NCBI RefSeq assembly: GCF_002368095.1
Contig: NZ_AP018227.1
Coordinates: 8,724,001 to 8,788,000, forward strand
Direction of reading: 5' to 3'
From: Calothrix parasitica NIES-267
GTDB lineage: Bacteria > Cyanobacteriota > Cyanobacteriia > Cyanobacteriales > Nostocaceae
Length of the DNA: 64,000 nt
Shown: positions 51,904 through 61,754 of the stretch, one piece after another
Layout: every line of letters begins with the position of its first letter
Numbering within the stretch: position 1 is the first letter of the stretch
Notes under the pieces: generated by a model
What the model saw: the letters and a program-made list of their open reading frames with translations, nothing else
Databases searched by the model: none
What the model was told of the DNA's origin: nothing
Made by a program: the position numbers and the translations under genes

Positions 51904-53637
51904 ATGTCCACTACCACCACAACTACAAACCGTAAAAGAGATGTCCAGGTTGCTGAAATTGGCAAAGATACGACAGTTTTAAGGTCGCGAACTTGGGAAC
52001 GATTAAAGTTTGAAGTTGAATATTCTCGTCAAAAGGGAACTACTGCAAATTCTTATCTTATCCAAGCTGATAAAAAAGCTTTAATTGACCCTCCCGGTGA
52101 ATCTTTTACTGAAATTTATCTCCAGGAATTAAGACAGCATCTAGACCTTAATACCTTAGATTATATTATTCTCGGTCATGTTAACCCGAACCGCAGAACT
52201 ACTTTGGAAGCATTGCTCCCAATCGCTCCTCAAGCTACTATAATCTGTTCTCGTCCGGCTGCGAATGCACTTAAAACCGCTTTTCCTGAGTGGGAATCGC
52301 GGATTCAAACGGTTCGAGAGGATAGTTTAGATTTAGGACAGGGACATGAGCTAAAATTTGTAACTGTACCAACTCCCCGTTGGGCTGATGGACTTTGTAC
52401 TTATGATTCTGCGACGAATATTCTTTATACAGATAAATTTTTTGGCGCTCATATTTGCGAAGATACCTTATTTGATGAAGACCCGAAAAGTTTAGACGCA
52501 GAACGTCGTTACTATTTTGATTGTCTCCATGCACCCCAAGCTAAACAAGTCGAAGTTATTTTAGATAAGATAGCGGTTTTCCCTGCGAAAACATACGCTC
52601 CCGGTCATGGCCCAATTGTCAATAACAGACTCAGTCGGTTTACCTATGATTACAATCAATGGTGTGAGAATCAAAAATCTCAGGAATCAACTGTTGCTTT
52701 GCTTTATGCTTCTGCTTATGGAAATACAGCAATTTTAGCGGGAGCAATTGCTCAAGGTTTAATTGAAAATGGAGTCAATGTAGAATCCATCAACTGCGAA
52801 CTAGCAGAGACTGACGAGATTACCCGGATTGTAGAAACTTGCGATGGATTGATTATTGGTTCCCCGACATTGGGTGGTCATGCTCCGACTCAAATTCAAA
52901 CCGCTTTAGGAATAATTCTTTCCACAGCAGCCAAAACCAAATTAGCAGGAGTTTTTGGTTCCTACGGATGGAGTGGAGAAGCAGTTGATTTAATCGAAAA
53001 CAAGTTCAAAGATGCCAATTATCGCTTAGGATTTGAATCAATTCGAGTCCGTTTTACTCCTACACCTCAAATTCTCAAAGAGTGTCAAGAATCTGGTGCA
53101 TTATTTGCTCAAAATTTGAAGGAAGCTAAGAAACTGCGTACTCCCACTCAAGTTATTACAGAAACCCATATCGGTCGTACCGAACAAGCAGTAGGAAGGA
53201 TTGTTGGTTCCTTGTGTGTTGTAACAACTCGCGACGGAGAGACAGATAAAGGTGTATTAACTTCTTGGGTATCTCAAGCAAGCTTTAACCCACCAGGAAT
53301 AATGATTGCGATTGCTGACGAACAAAATGCAGATTTGATATCTAATCTTGGCGATAAATTTGTATTGAATATTCTCAAGGAAGGTAGAAATGTGCGTCGT
53401 TATTTTTCTCGTCATAGTACGTTAGGGGATAATCCATTCGTCAATCTTTCTACAAAAACTGCTGATAATGGCTGTCTCGTTCTTACCGAAGCATTATCTT
53501 ACTTGGAATGTACCGTACAAAATCGAACTAAATGCGGTGAAAGATGGTTAATTTATGCGGTAGTTGATAACGGTGAAGTCTTTGAAAATGAAGGTTTAAC
53601 TGCTGTTGAACATCGGAAATCTGGGAGTTATTGTTAA
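51904..53637 (+). CDS. flv1: Flavodiiron protein, Flv1-type (degenerate di-iron site)
   Basis: 577 residues with the same three-domain order as its partner at 50039. The di-iron site is altered: in GHVNPNRRTT, Asn94, Asn96 and Arg97 replace the usual Glu, Asp and His, and Arg replaces the His of HWPD (PRWADG). That is the pattern of Flv1/Flv2 subunits, which work as hetero-oligomers with Flv3/Flv4. The FMN and flavin-reductase domains are complete. It is the second gene of a probable operon, 131 bp after flv3, separated by tandem repeats. Confidence 0.85.
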   Translation: MSTTTTTTNRKRDVQVAEIGKDTTVLRSRTWERLKFEVEYSRQKGTTANSYLIQADKKALIDPPGESFTEIYLQELRQHLDLNTLDYIILGHVNPNRRTTLEALLPIAPQATIICSRPAANALKTAFPEWESRIQTVREDSLDLGQGHELKFVTVPTPRWADGLCTYDSATNILYTDKFFGAHICEDTLFDEDPKSLDAERRYYFDCLHAPQAKQVEVILDKIAVFPAKTYAPGHGPIVNNRLSRFTYDYNQWCENQKSQESTVALLYASAYGNTAILAGAIAQGLIENGVNVESINCELAETDEITRIVETCDGLIIGSPTLGGHAPTQIQTALGIILSTAAKTKLAGVFGSYGWSGEAVDLIENKFKDANYRLGFESIRVRFTPTPQILKECQESGALFAQNLKEAKKLRTPTQVITETHIGRTEQAVGRIVGSLCVVTTRDGETDKGVLTSWVSQASFNPPGIMIAIADEQNADLISNLGDKFVLNILKEGRNVRRYFSRHSTLGDNPFVNLSTKTADNGCLVLTEALSYLECTVQNRTKCGERWLIYAVVDNGEVFENEGLTAVEHRKSGSYC

Positions 53638-53678
53638 TTTAATCGAAGAGAAGATAGGAGATAGAAAGAATTGATTTA

Positions 53679-53770
53679 TTAGTCGTTTCATTAATTTTGA
53701 ATGGTTTGTTTTCTCCTAACTGCCGGGAGACGTAGCAGTGCTACGTCTCTACAAACCGTCGAAATTATTA
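53679..53770. mobile_element. Remnant of a TTAGT-family inverted-repeat element
   Basis: Left end TTAGTCGTTTCATTAATTTT, core GGGAGACGTAGCAGTGCTAC continuing GTCTCT, right end decayed and merging with the stop codon of the next gene. It shares ends and core type with units at 13669-14142. Confidence 0.65.
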
Positions 53771-54511
53771 CTTAATAATCCATTTTTTCCAATCAACATT
53801 ATTTTCTTCACATGGTTGATATAATTCTGGATTACCAGATACAAGTACTTCAGCAATCATTTCCATCGATTTAGTTCTACTCGGCATAGAAAATTCAGAA
53901 TTAGGGTTATGTATATCGGGATGGTGCCAATTATCTAGTTGAATAATTTGAGATAATTCTTGAGATACTATTTCTCTAAATTCTGTTTCAGTTGCTAGAA
54001 TTTTTGTCCGATATTTGTTTACAAGATGAATCATTAAATCAAAATCAATATAATCTGATAAATGAGGATTTCTCTCAATTTCACTTAAATTAATAATGAA
54101 TTTTTCGTCACGAATCATTACCGATATAGATTCGGGGATTTCATCATCATCTTCCCACACATCAAATCCTTCGTCACAAATAATTCCAGCTACAGATATA
54201 TCTTGATAATCTTCTTCTTTGCTTCTTTCTAGTTCACCTAAAGTATGTTTAACCGGAAAATAAGTAGCGAAAGGTTCATTTATCAAAATTCTGCTTCCAA
54301 ATGCAGAAATCATTAGCACTGGTTCAACACCATTTAAACTATACCAACTAACAACTTGTTCTATCGCTAAAGCCCAATCTTCATCGTTTCTGAATCCGGT
54401 TAGACGAGCAGTTATCATATCGTAATGAATATTATCAAAGCCCGGAAAATTAAAACAAGCAGCTGCTTCATCAAGACATTTAAGAATATCTTCTGTATTA
54501 AAATTTTTCAT
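53768..54511 (-). CDS. DUF7003-like protein
   Basis: 247 residues, acidic, no signal or membrane segment. DILKCLDEAAACFNFPGFDN and ITARLTGFRNDEDWALAIEQVV near the N-terminus resemble the DUF7003 family of uncharacterised proteins. The middle is acidic (DEGFDVWEDDDEIPES). Such proteins are sometimes found near immunity or toxin loci, but nothing supports that here. Its last codons abut a small mobile element remnant. Confidence 0.6.
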   Translation of the reverse strand: MKNFNTEDILKCLDEAAACFNFPGFDNIHYDMITARLTGFRNDEDWALAIEQVVSWYSLNGVEPVLMISAFGSRILINEPFATYFPVKHTLGELERSKEEDYQDISVAGIICDEGFDVWEDDDEIPESISVMIRDEKFIINLSEIERNPHLSDYIDFDLMIHLVNKYRTKILATETEFREIVSQELSQIIQLDNWHHPDIHNPNSEFSMPSRTKSMEMIAEVLVSGNPELYQPCEENNVDWKKWIIK

Positions 54512-54625
54512 CTGATATCAAATATATTTTATTCAAATATGATTCAGCGATAATCACTACATTAATCTTTCACTAAAATTGTTATTTCTAATATAAATCA
54601 TGATTTGCTCCATCGATTTATACCT

Positions 54626-55375
54626 ATGATTAACCCCCGTGAAATTTACGATTTAATGTTAGATTATGGCAATAAAAATATTCAAATTAAAGAAATTATT
54701 ATCGGTTTAACTTGGACTTTATGTTTAGCTGAAGGTGCTGGTTTATGCATGAGTCCGGGAACAGTTACCCGAACTTTACCTTTCTCCGGAACTTTAGTAG
54801 ATAAATCGATTTCCGATTTAGCTCCTTGGTTGCGCTCGTGGAATCCTTTTCAAGCAACTATAGGAATGGCAGCGATTAATTCTATTATAAATACTGATTC
54901 AAATTTACCCGATACTGGTACGCTTTTATCTCCCGATAGTTCGGCAAATTTAGCGGTATTCGAGCATTTTTTACCTCAAATTCGCAACAAAAACGTTTGC
55001 ATTATTGGACGCTATCCGGGATTAAATAAATACTCTTCAGAAATGCAAATGAAAGTAATAGAACTGAATCCGGGAGCGGAAGATTTTCCCGCACCAGCTT
55101 CAGAATATTTGCTACCAGAAGCCGAATGGGTATTTTTAACTGCTACTTCTATTGCGAATAAAACCTTTCCCCGTTTGGTTCAATTAGCTAAAAATTCCAA
55201 ATTAGTTTTAATGGGACCAACTCTTCCTTGGTTACCAGATTTAAAACAAATGGGAATTGATTATTTAGCAGGAATTAAAGTTACTAATTTACCAGCTTTG
55301 AAACAAACAGTTGCTGAAGGTGGTGGTGTGAGAATCTTTGAAAATGGTATTCAATATAGTGTAGTGGAATTGTGA
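54626..55375 (+). CDS. DUF364-type protein (putative heavy-metal chelation family)
   Basis: 249 residues. An N-terminal DUF4213-like domain (IIGLTWTLCLAEGAGLCMSPGT) and a C-terminal DUF364 domain with VCIIGRYPGLNKY, LLPEAEWVFLTATSIANKTFPRL and VLMGPTLPWLPDL. DUF364 proteins are often linked to metal or cofactor transport operons, but the function is unproven. Start ATG 54626 is preferred over a TTG seven codons earlier. Single gene. Confidence 0.75.
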   Translation: MINPREIYDLMLDYGNKNIQIKEIIIGLTWTLCLAEGAGLCMSPGTVTRTLPFSGTLVDKSISDLAPWLRSWNPFQATIGMAAINSIINTDSNLPDTGTLLSPDSSANLAVFEHFLPQIRNKNVCIIGRYPGLNKYSSEMQMKVIELNPGAEDFPAPASEYLLPEAEWVFLTATSIANKTFPRLVQLAKNSKLVLMGPTLPWLPDLKQMGIDYLAGIKVTNLPALKQTVAEGGGVRIFENGIQYSVVEL

Positions 55376-55470
55376 ATAATTAAGGTTAGAGGTGAAGAGT
55401 TAGGAGTTAGGAGTTAGGAGTTAATTATTTACTGATAACTGCTCACTGCTAACTGTTAACTGTTAACTAT
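55376..55470. repeat. Short tandem repeats
   Basis: 'AGGAGTT' and 'GTTAACT/AACTGTT' units between the DUF364 and deaminase genes, which converge here. No terminator was seen. Confidence 0.75.
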
Positions 55471-55914
55471 TTAAAGCGGAAATCTACTATGTAGCTGTTT
55501 ACATTCTGCTTTTAGTATTCCCGATTGGATTTTTATAGAAGCTGGAGATTTAGCCATTACTTCTTCACATGACATATTAATCATGTTGGGGTTGTAATCC
55601 TCTTCAAAATCGGAAGCACCTACACCATAAACGATTTCGGAAATACCACCCCAAAAAATTGTCGCTGCACACATTGCACAGGGTTCGCAGGTAGAATACA
55701 GCGTATATCCCGGTTCTAGAGCAGCAGTTTTTAAGCGGGTAGTTAATTTACGTAAAACGTTCACTTCAGCGTGACAGGTTGGGTCAGCGTCGGATTCTAC
55801 AGTATTACCCGCTCGCTCAACAATTTCGTTATCCTTTACAATCACCGCACCGAAAGGAGTTTCGCTTTTCTCAGCTTCGGCGATCGCCATTTGCATTATT
55901 TCTTCAGAAGTCAT
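55471..55914 (-). CDS. Nucleoside/guanine deaminase-like protein
   Basis: 147 residues, cytidine/deoxycytidylate deaminase superfamily. The zinc site is complete: CHAEVNVLRK (His and catalytic Glu) and CEPCAMCAATIFW (PCxxC). The length and the TPFGAVIVKDNEIV start resemble bacterial guanine deaminase GuaD or related purine deaminases rather than tRNA adenosine deaminase, but the boundary is soft. Cytosolic, single gene. Confidence 0.8.
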   Translation of the reverse strand: MTSEEIMQMAIAEAEKSETPFGAVIVKDNEIVERAGNTVESDADPTCHAEVNVLRKLTTRLKTAALEPGYTLYSTCEPCAMCAATIFWGGISEIVYGVGASDFEEDYNPNMINMSCEEVMAKSPASIKIQSGILKAECKQLHSRFPL

Positions 55915-56119
55915 GCGATTTTGGATTTTAGATTTCAGATTTTGGATTAAGTTATCGGTTAGCAGTTATTAGTCATCAGTTACCAGTTGTTCACCCGAAA
56001 GGTATGGATCGTCAATTATCAGTGATTGAAACAAGTAATTTTCGTTCTCACTGGTCACTGGTCACTGCTCGATGTCAACTGTTAACTGTTAAATTACGAC
56101 TATACAATCATAGGAGTAA
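55915..56119. repeat. Mixed tandem repeats
   Basis: 'ATTTTAGATTTCAG', then 'CAGTTA' and 'CACTGGT' units between the divergent deaminase and DUF2157 genes. AGGAG at 56112-56116 is the only ribosome binding-like site. Confidence 0.65.
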
Positions 56120-56131
56120 TTGTTAACTATT

Positions 56132-57529
56132 ATGATAATAGACAGTTTCAGGGCTAAATTGCGTAAGGAAGCGGAAATTTGGCGAGATGAGGGAATAATA
56201 GAGGATTCGCAATACGAGCAATTATCTCAACGATATCAGTTTGATAGCTTGGATAATGTTGCTCAAGACCGCTTTATTTTCATTTTGATTGGAGTCGGTT
56301 GTATACTTGTTGGTCTGGGAGCAATTACTTTTGTCGCTGCAAATTGGCAATCATGGTCGCGTGAAGTAAAGTTAGTTTTATTATTAAGTCTATTTTTTGC
56401 CACAAATATTATTGGTTTCTTCTTGTGGAGAGAACCTGTTTTTGATAATGCAGGTAAAAAACGACGACAGCGTAAACGAATATTCGGACATGGTTTATTA
56501 CTTTTAGGAGCTTTACTTTTAGGCGCAAATATGGCGTTTATGGCGCAAACATTCCACATGAGCGGTTCGGATTATGAACTGTATTTATTTTGGGGAATGG
56601 GTGTTTTGGTCATGGCTTATGGTTTGCGCTTGGCTTCTTTGGGAGTTTTTTCGTTAATATTAATAGGTATTGGATATTTTAGTGGATTAAGTGATTTATG
56701 GTATTCAGCGAGTGAATATTCTTTGTCAATGTTAATGCTAAAAAATATGCCAATTCTTTGGTTAGCATTATTTGTTCCTTTGGCTTATCTTTGTCAGTCG
56801 CGATGGATTTTTGCACTATCTACATTTCTTTTTGCTATTTCCGTGCAATTTAATTCCAATAGATATTATTACCCATATTGGATTAAATCTTTTGCTTTCG
56901 CACTTCCACCAGCATTCTTGTGGAGTTACGATGATTTACTATTCTATAAAGTTAATCAAAGATGGTTTCAATCGGTAGCGCGAAATTTTGCACTGTTATT
57001 TTTCAGTGTTTTATTTTATGTATTTTCCTTTAGGATGTATTGGCGATTTTCCTCTGAGATATCTAGCGATAATAACTCAATATTAAATATATTATTGTTC
57101 ATAGATTTGGGGATTATTACTCTACTAGCCGTCTATCAATGGTTTAATTTATTGCGTCCGAAACCCAATTCTAAACAAAAGAATATCGATATAACTAATA
57201 TTGGTATTGGTATTTTTACTGCTTCAGCAGCTTTTGCACCAATATGGAGTCAACATTTTGCTGAAACATCGGTTTTAGCAATTATTATTTTCAATTTGTT
57301 TTTGGGTATATTAGCTTGTGGAATGATTCGTCAAGGATTGCAATCAAATAAAAGACGCGCTTTTTGGGGAGGAATGATATTATTAACGCTGCAAATCATC
57401 ACCCGAATGTTGGAATACGATACAGCTTTATTACTTAAATCTTTAGTTTTCATCTTATGCGGTATTGCTGTTATCGGTGCAGGATTATGGTTTGAAAGAC
57501 ATTTGAATTCAGTGAGCAGTGAACAGTGA
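56132..57529 (+). CDS. DUF2157 multi-spanning membrane protein
   Basis: About 465 residues. A short cytosolic N-terminal helix pair (FRAKLRKEAEIWRDEGIIEDSQYEQL) is followed by about ten to twelve membrane helices, beginning FIFILIGVGCILVGLGAITFVAANW. The N-terminal block is the DUF2157 signature. The function is unknown. TTG 56120 is an alternative start; the AGGAG at 56112 is too near for TTG and a little far for ATG 56132. It is followed 44 bp later by a GDYXXLXY protein, the usual partner of DUF2157. Confidence 0.8.
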   Translation: MIIDSFRAKLRKEAEIWRDEGIIEDSQYEQLSQRYQFDSLDNVAQDRFIFILIGVGCILVGLGAITFVAANWQSWSREVKLVLLLSLFFATNIIGFFLWREPVFDNAGKKRRQRKRIFGHGLLLLGALLLGANMAFMAQTFHMSGSDYELYLFWGMGVLVMAYGLRLASLGVFSLILIGIGYFSGLSDLWYSASEYSLSMLMLKNMPILWLALFVPLAYLCQSRWIFALSTFLFAISVQFNSNRYYYPYWIKSFAFALPPAFLWSYDDLLFYKVNQRWFQSVARNFALLFFSVLFYVFSFRMYWRFSSEISSDNNSILNILLFIDLGIITLLAVYQWFNLLRPKPNSKQKNIDITNIGIGIFTASAAFAPIWSQHFAETSVLAIIIFNLFLGILACGMIRQGLQSNKRRAFWGGMILLTLQIITRMLEYDTALLLKSLVFILCGIAVIGAGLWFERHLNSVSSEQ

Positions 57530-57573
57530 GCAGTTATCAGTTTAGAGCTACAACTAACAACTAACAACTAATA

Positions 57574-58224
57574 ATGAAACCTTTTCCAGAAGAATCTTCA
57601 GAACAAGAACTAATTCCTGATTTCAAAATAAATCCATCCGTAAAGAATAAACCAATACCAATTTTAGGGTTTATAGTTCCTTTAGTAATTCAAGCTGGTT
57701 TACTTTTCGCGATACCAGCCCAATCAACTTACACTTACCTTACTGGTAGAACCGTAATTTTACAAACTGTACCTGTAGACCCTTACAATATTTTAACTGG
57801 TTATTACCAAATTTTGCGCTATGAAATTTCAACTAGAAGCACTTTAGAAAAACTTCCTGGTAGCAAAGAGATATTAAAAGATAGAAAAAGTTTTTACGTA
57901 ATTCTTGAAGAAGAAAAATCTAACAATAAAGAAATTCCTCAAGCATGGAAACCAATACGCTTAACTGAAAAATTTCCCGATTCTCTTCCCGATAATCAAG
58001 TTGCTTTAAAAGGTGAATATAAACGGGGTCAGCTTAAATATGGTTTAGAAAAATATAATATTCCAGAAGACCAACGCAATAAAATTAATAACAATATATC
58101 CCAAGCTAGACAAAGTACAAGAGAAAATCAGAAACAACCCATCGTCGTAGAAATCAAAGTTGACTCACAGGGTAAAGCGGTTCCGGTGAGTCTGTGGGTC
58201 AAAGAAAAAAATTATCGGTTTTAA
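57574..58224 (+). CDS. GDYXXLXY-domain protein, partner of DUF2157
   Basis: 216 residues. After a charged N-terminus comes one membrane helix (PILGFIVPLVIQAGLLFAIPA, about 29-49), then an extracytoplasmic domain with PVDPYNILTGYYQILRYEIS, a variant of the GDYxxLxYxI signature (Tyr in place of Asp). This domain pairs with DUF2157 in many bacteria, as here, and is thought to work in the same membrane complex. The start is directly behind 'AACTAAC' repeats. Confidence 0.78.
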   Translation: MKPFPEESSEQELIPDFKINPSVKNKPIPILGFIVPLVIQAGLLFAIPAQSTYTYLTGRTVILQTVPVDPYNILTGYYQILRYEISTRSTLEKLPGSKEILKDRKSFYVILEEEKSNNKEIPQAWKPIRLTEKFPDSLPDNQVALKGEYKRGQLKYGLEKYNIPEDQRNKINNNISQARQSTRENQKQPIVVEIKVDSQGKAVPVSLWVKEKNYRF

Positions 58225-58404
58225 CAGTTATCAGTTATCAATTATCACCTCTGTTTGCTTATATAGCAGTTTTTCGTTGAGGTCGATACACCTGAAACCT
58301 CACCCCGTCCTGTCGGACACCCCTCTCCTTATTAAGGAGAGGGGAAGGGGGTGAGGTCAATCTGTAATTGAAATTGTTCACTGATAACTGTTCACTGTTC
58401 ACTG
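58225..58404. repeat. Hairpin repeat and short tandem repeats
   Basis: CCTCACCCCGTCCTGTCGGA continuing CACCCCTCTCC.., then GGAGAGGGGAAGGGGGTGAG (58303-58358), then 'CACTGTT' units. Related to the blocks at 37738 and 47627. Confidence 0.7.
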
Positions 58405-58647
58405 TTAACTGTCTTCATTACGTAATGTAAAAGCTGCACCAAAAGCTGCTCCCGCTCCTGCTAATAAACCGGTACTCATTCCCTGTAACGTTTTACTAAC
58501 AGGGTCTTGGGTCAAACATTCGTTTGTTACTTCAGTAGCATTCATACATATGGTACTTTCAGCCCAGCTAGAAGTACCTCCGAGTACTACACCAGCGATG
58601 CTACAGGAAACAACCAATAGTAAAAGTTTTTTGTCTTTTCTATCCAT
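58405..58647 (-). CDS. Small membrane or exported protein, hypothetical
   Basis: 80 residues. An N-terminal signal or anchor (KKLLLLVVSCSIAGVVLGGTSSWAE) is followed by a short Cys-containing region (TICMNATEVTNECL) and a Gly/Ala-rich hydrophobic segment (GLLAGAGAAFGAAF). The two Cys residues could form a disulphide. Not recognised as a family. The C-terminus overlaps nothing, and tandem repeats follow. Confidence 0.5.
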   Translation of the reverse strand: MDRKDKKLLLLVVSCSIAGVVLGGTSSWAESTICMNATEVTNECLTQDPVSKTLQGMSTGLLAGAGAAFGAAFTLRNEDS

Positions 58648-59714
58648 AGATAGGTTTTTTTAAAATCTTAAGGAATACTTTCTTAATCTAATGTACATAA
58701 AAGTTAACCATTTGTCAGTACGGTTTGTATAAAAGATGCACATTTTTTTTCAATCGTCACAGACTTTCTCGCAGATTACTACTCCGGGGAATCACTTCCC
58801 GGTCGGATAACCCACATTTTGACCAGTGTCACAAACCCGGTTTCTTTCAGACTTTCACGATTAGAAACCGGGTTTATTTAAGCTTGTTGAGTATGTGTCT
58901 TGAAAAGTTGTTCTTAGAGGATGTTTGAAAAGTCTAATTATATACTTTACCTGGCGACTGTAAGTCGCGGCTACACAAACTAAACCCAGCGACCTGGGTT
59001 AAGAATCAGTTAGTCCACGGAGGTGGACTTCGCCGGTGTAGTAGCGGTTTTAACCGCCGGATACTTTTAAAACATCCTCTTAGGGTTTACCTCAAGACCA
59101 CACTATTCCCTATTCCCTATTCCCTTCCTTTTCACTCTAGCTATTTTTTCTTATACCTAATATGCTTTTTTCACTAATTAAATAAGTTTTTGCAATTTAT
59201 TCTGAATATCTTACCGCACTACAAATCCTGATATTAAAAAGAGTTTTTTTACAGCCATACTTGATAAGTAATTTCTCCAAAATTACTAAAATAATTTTAT
59301 GAAATGTCTACTGTGTAAGCAATCTAGATGATAAATACTTATTCAAAAAAATTAGGTAACTTAATTAGCAAATAACAATTTTACTAGTATAAAATTATAG
59401 CCACAACAAATATTTTACTTATAAATATAGTCATTTATCCGTAAAAATCGATATATACAAAATTAAAAACATGCATTTTACAAAAACCACTTTTTATGAG
59501 CATTTATGCTTTTTATTTTTTCAATAAATATAGAAGTTGAATAAACTCATAAAACACTTTTATATAGGTATTTTTTCATAAGTATTTATCCATATTTTTT
59601 ATATATAGAGGTATATCAAACAACTTGAAAGCTGAATATTAATTGTTAACAATAAAAGTGTCAGGTTGAAATCAGTGTGCGTTTATCGAATTCATTTACA
59701 GGAGACAATTGCTC
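58648..59714 (+). other. Long leader of the beta-helix gene with several hairpin repeats
   Basis: Over 1 kb without a gene. 58832-58896 is an inverse copy of the AAACCCGGTTTC unit at 20907. 58945-59066 holds small palindromes (GGCGACTGTAAGTCGC, GTCCACGGAGGTGGAC, GGCGGTTAAAACCGCC in inverse). From 59130 the sequence is very AT-rich and probably contains the promoter. AGGAGA at 59699-59704 is a good ribosome binding site for ATG 59715. Confidence 0.55.
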
Positions 59715-61754
59715 ATGAATGATTTCGACATGTCACTTAACAACGAATCATCTTTAACTGCAAAACCTCAAGAATTAGTTCCGTCTGCTGCGTTAGAACA
59801 GACAGATTTAGTCTCTGAAGATTCATCCTTATCCTCTAATTCTTCGATGCTACCGACTTTAGAAGCAGATATTCTCCGGTACGAAGCAGAAGAATTAAAC
59901 TTAAGTAACTATCAAATAGAATCCGGTGATGCTTCTTCTGATGGTAAACATATTTCTCTGTTAGGTTCCGATAGCAACACTGGGACAGCAACAGGAGTTT
60001 TTAATGGAGAAGCTGGAACATACGAAGTAAATGTAGGTTTCTACGATGAGGATGATGGAGTTTCTTCTGCAAAGGTAACAGTTGCAGATGACGCTAAAAA
60101 CTTCAAATTTGATAAAGACTTACCCGGTAGTGGTGCTGTTGAAAAAGCTCTAACATCTCGTGTAACTCATTCAAAGATTGACTTACAACCGGGAGATATT
60201 TTCAAGATTGAGGGTAAGTCAAATTCTGGAGAACTTGCTCGTTTTGACTATATAGAATTTGCACCAATGGTTTCGGGGTCTGAATCAAAGAACCAAACAG
60301 ATAAAGAAACCCCAGGTAATACAGGTGATAAGAGCGAAGGGGAAACACCAATTGATTCCTCAGATGACAAAAACTCGGGAGAAAACACCTACTATGTTTC
60401 ACCAAACGGCAGCAATAAGAACCCAGGTACAAAAAATCAGCCTTGGAAAACTGTGAATCACGCGGTTCGGGAAGACTCTGCTGTAAAAGCTGGGGACACT
60501 ATATTAGTACAACCCGGTACATACACTGAATTGATTACCCTTGAAAAATCTGGTAATGAAAAACTCGGTCATATTACCTTAAAAGCCGATGGTGATGTAA
60601 CTCTACGGGACCCCGACCCAAAAAAAGGTGGCTTTAGAGAGGGGGTGATTCAATCTGCTAATCAGGGTCACTGGATTATCGATGGTTTCCGAATTGAAAA
60701 TACATCTTGGGCTGGTATTTCGCTACGAGACGCAAACAACATGATTGTGCAAAACAATCATACTTTTGAAACTGGTGCTTCCGGTATCATCGTTTTACCT
60801 GAAAGTTACTACAAAGGTGGAGATGCTGAAGTAACTAGCAAAAATATTAAAGTTCTCGACAACAAGATTGAACGAGCTAATAGTCGATGGACTGGTAGAG
60901 GAGATACCAGAGGTACCCAAGAAGCATTAAGTATTTGGGGTGTGGATGGTTTTGAAGTTGCCAATAATATTGTCAAAGAAGCAACACGTGAAGGTATTGA
61001 TGTGAAAACCGGTTCTCGTAATGGCTCCATCCACAATAATACTGTCACTGGTATGGCGAAAATCTCTGGAACTCCTGGAGGTTACAATGGTGGTCCTGCT
61101 ATCTATGTTGAAGGAAATCGAGCCGATACCTTTAACATTGACATCCATAGCAATACTGTCTATGGAAATGTTTCAGAAGGAATTACAATTGCTGATGAAG
61201 TTCCAAACCAAGGTGATGTTAAGGATATCCGCGTTTACAACAATCTCGTTTATGGAAATGGCAAGTTAGGTGTAAACAGTGGTGCAGGGATTTCGGTAAC
61301 TAGTAACGTTAGCGATGTTGAAATCATTAACAATACGGTAGCTAAGAATGTTCAATCGATTGTGATTGATGGTAGCGATTATACTAAAGGTGATAAAATT
61401 TCTGGCGTTACAGTGCGTAATAATATCTTCGCTGATGCTAAATTCCGTAATGGTTTAATTGAAGATGCAGAAGATGTTGTACTAGATAACAATCTGTTTA
61501 CAGATAAGTTTGAAGAACTCTATGAAACAGGAAATGGACTCAAGAACTTTAAAGAATCAAACAATAGCGAAGTAAAATCGGCTGGTTTCTTGAATTCAAA
61601 AGGTAACGATTACCGTTTATCTTCTAATTCCCCTGCAATTAATAAAGGTTCCGATTCAATCCCCGATTATGCTGCTAAAGATAAAGATGGAAAAAAGCGG
61701 TTAGCTGACAAAGCTCCCGATATCGGTGCTTATGAGTATCCGAATTCAAAATAG
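59715..61754 (+). CDS. Parallel beta-helix protein with N-terminal CBM-like domain
   Basis: 679 residues. An N-terminal acidic/Ser-rich spacer lacks a signal peptide. Residues about 50-180 form a CBM-like jelly roll (ILRYEAEELNLSNYQIE, GEAGTYEVNVGFYDED, RFDYIEFAP). A low-complexity linker (ESKNQTDKETPGNTGDKSEG) follows, then YYVSPNGSNKNPGTKNQPWKT, the DUF1565/pectate-lyase-like opening. The right-handed beta-helix has repeated NN..V.N and GI.V turns, and the protein ends with SPAINKGSDS and DIGAYEYP. It probably binds or cleaves an extracellular polysaccharide. Secretion would need a non-Sec route. Confidence 0.75.
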   Translation: MNDFDMSLNNESSLTAKPQELVPSAALEQTDLVSEDSSLSSNSSMLPTLEADILRYEAEELNLSNYQIESGDASSDGKHISLLGSDSNTGTATGVFNGEAGTYEVNVGFYDEDDGVSSAKVTVADDAKNFKFDKDLPGSGAVEKALTSRVTHSKIDLQPGDIFKIEGKSNSGELARFDYIEFAPMVSGSESKNQTDKETPGNTGDKSEGETPIDSSDDKNSGENTYYVSPNGSNKNPGTKNQPWKTVNHAVREDSAVKAGDTILVQPGTYTELITLEKSGNEKLGHITLKADGDVTLRDPDPKKGGFREGVIQSANQGHWIIDGFRIENTSWAGISLRDANNMIVQNNHTFETGASGIIVLPESYYKGGDAEVTSKNIKVLDNKIERANSRWTGRGDTRGTQEALSIWGVDGFEVANNIVKEATREGIDVKTGSRNGSIHNNTVTGMAKISGTPGGYNGGPAIYVEGNRADTFNIDIHSNTVYGNVSEGITIADEVPNQGDVKDIRVYNNLVYGNGKLGVNSGAGISVTSNVSDVEIINNTVAKNVQSIVIDGSDYTKGDKISGVTVRNNIFADAKFRNGLIEDAEDVVLDNNLFTDKFEELYETGNGLKNFKESNNSEVKSAGFLNSKGNDYRLSSNSPAINKGSDSIPDYAAKDKDGKKRLADKAPDIGAYEYPNSK

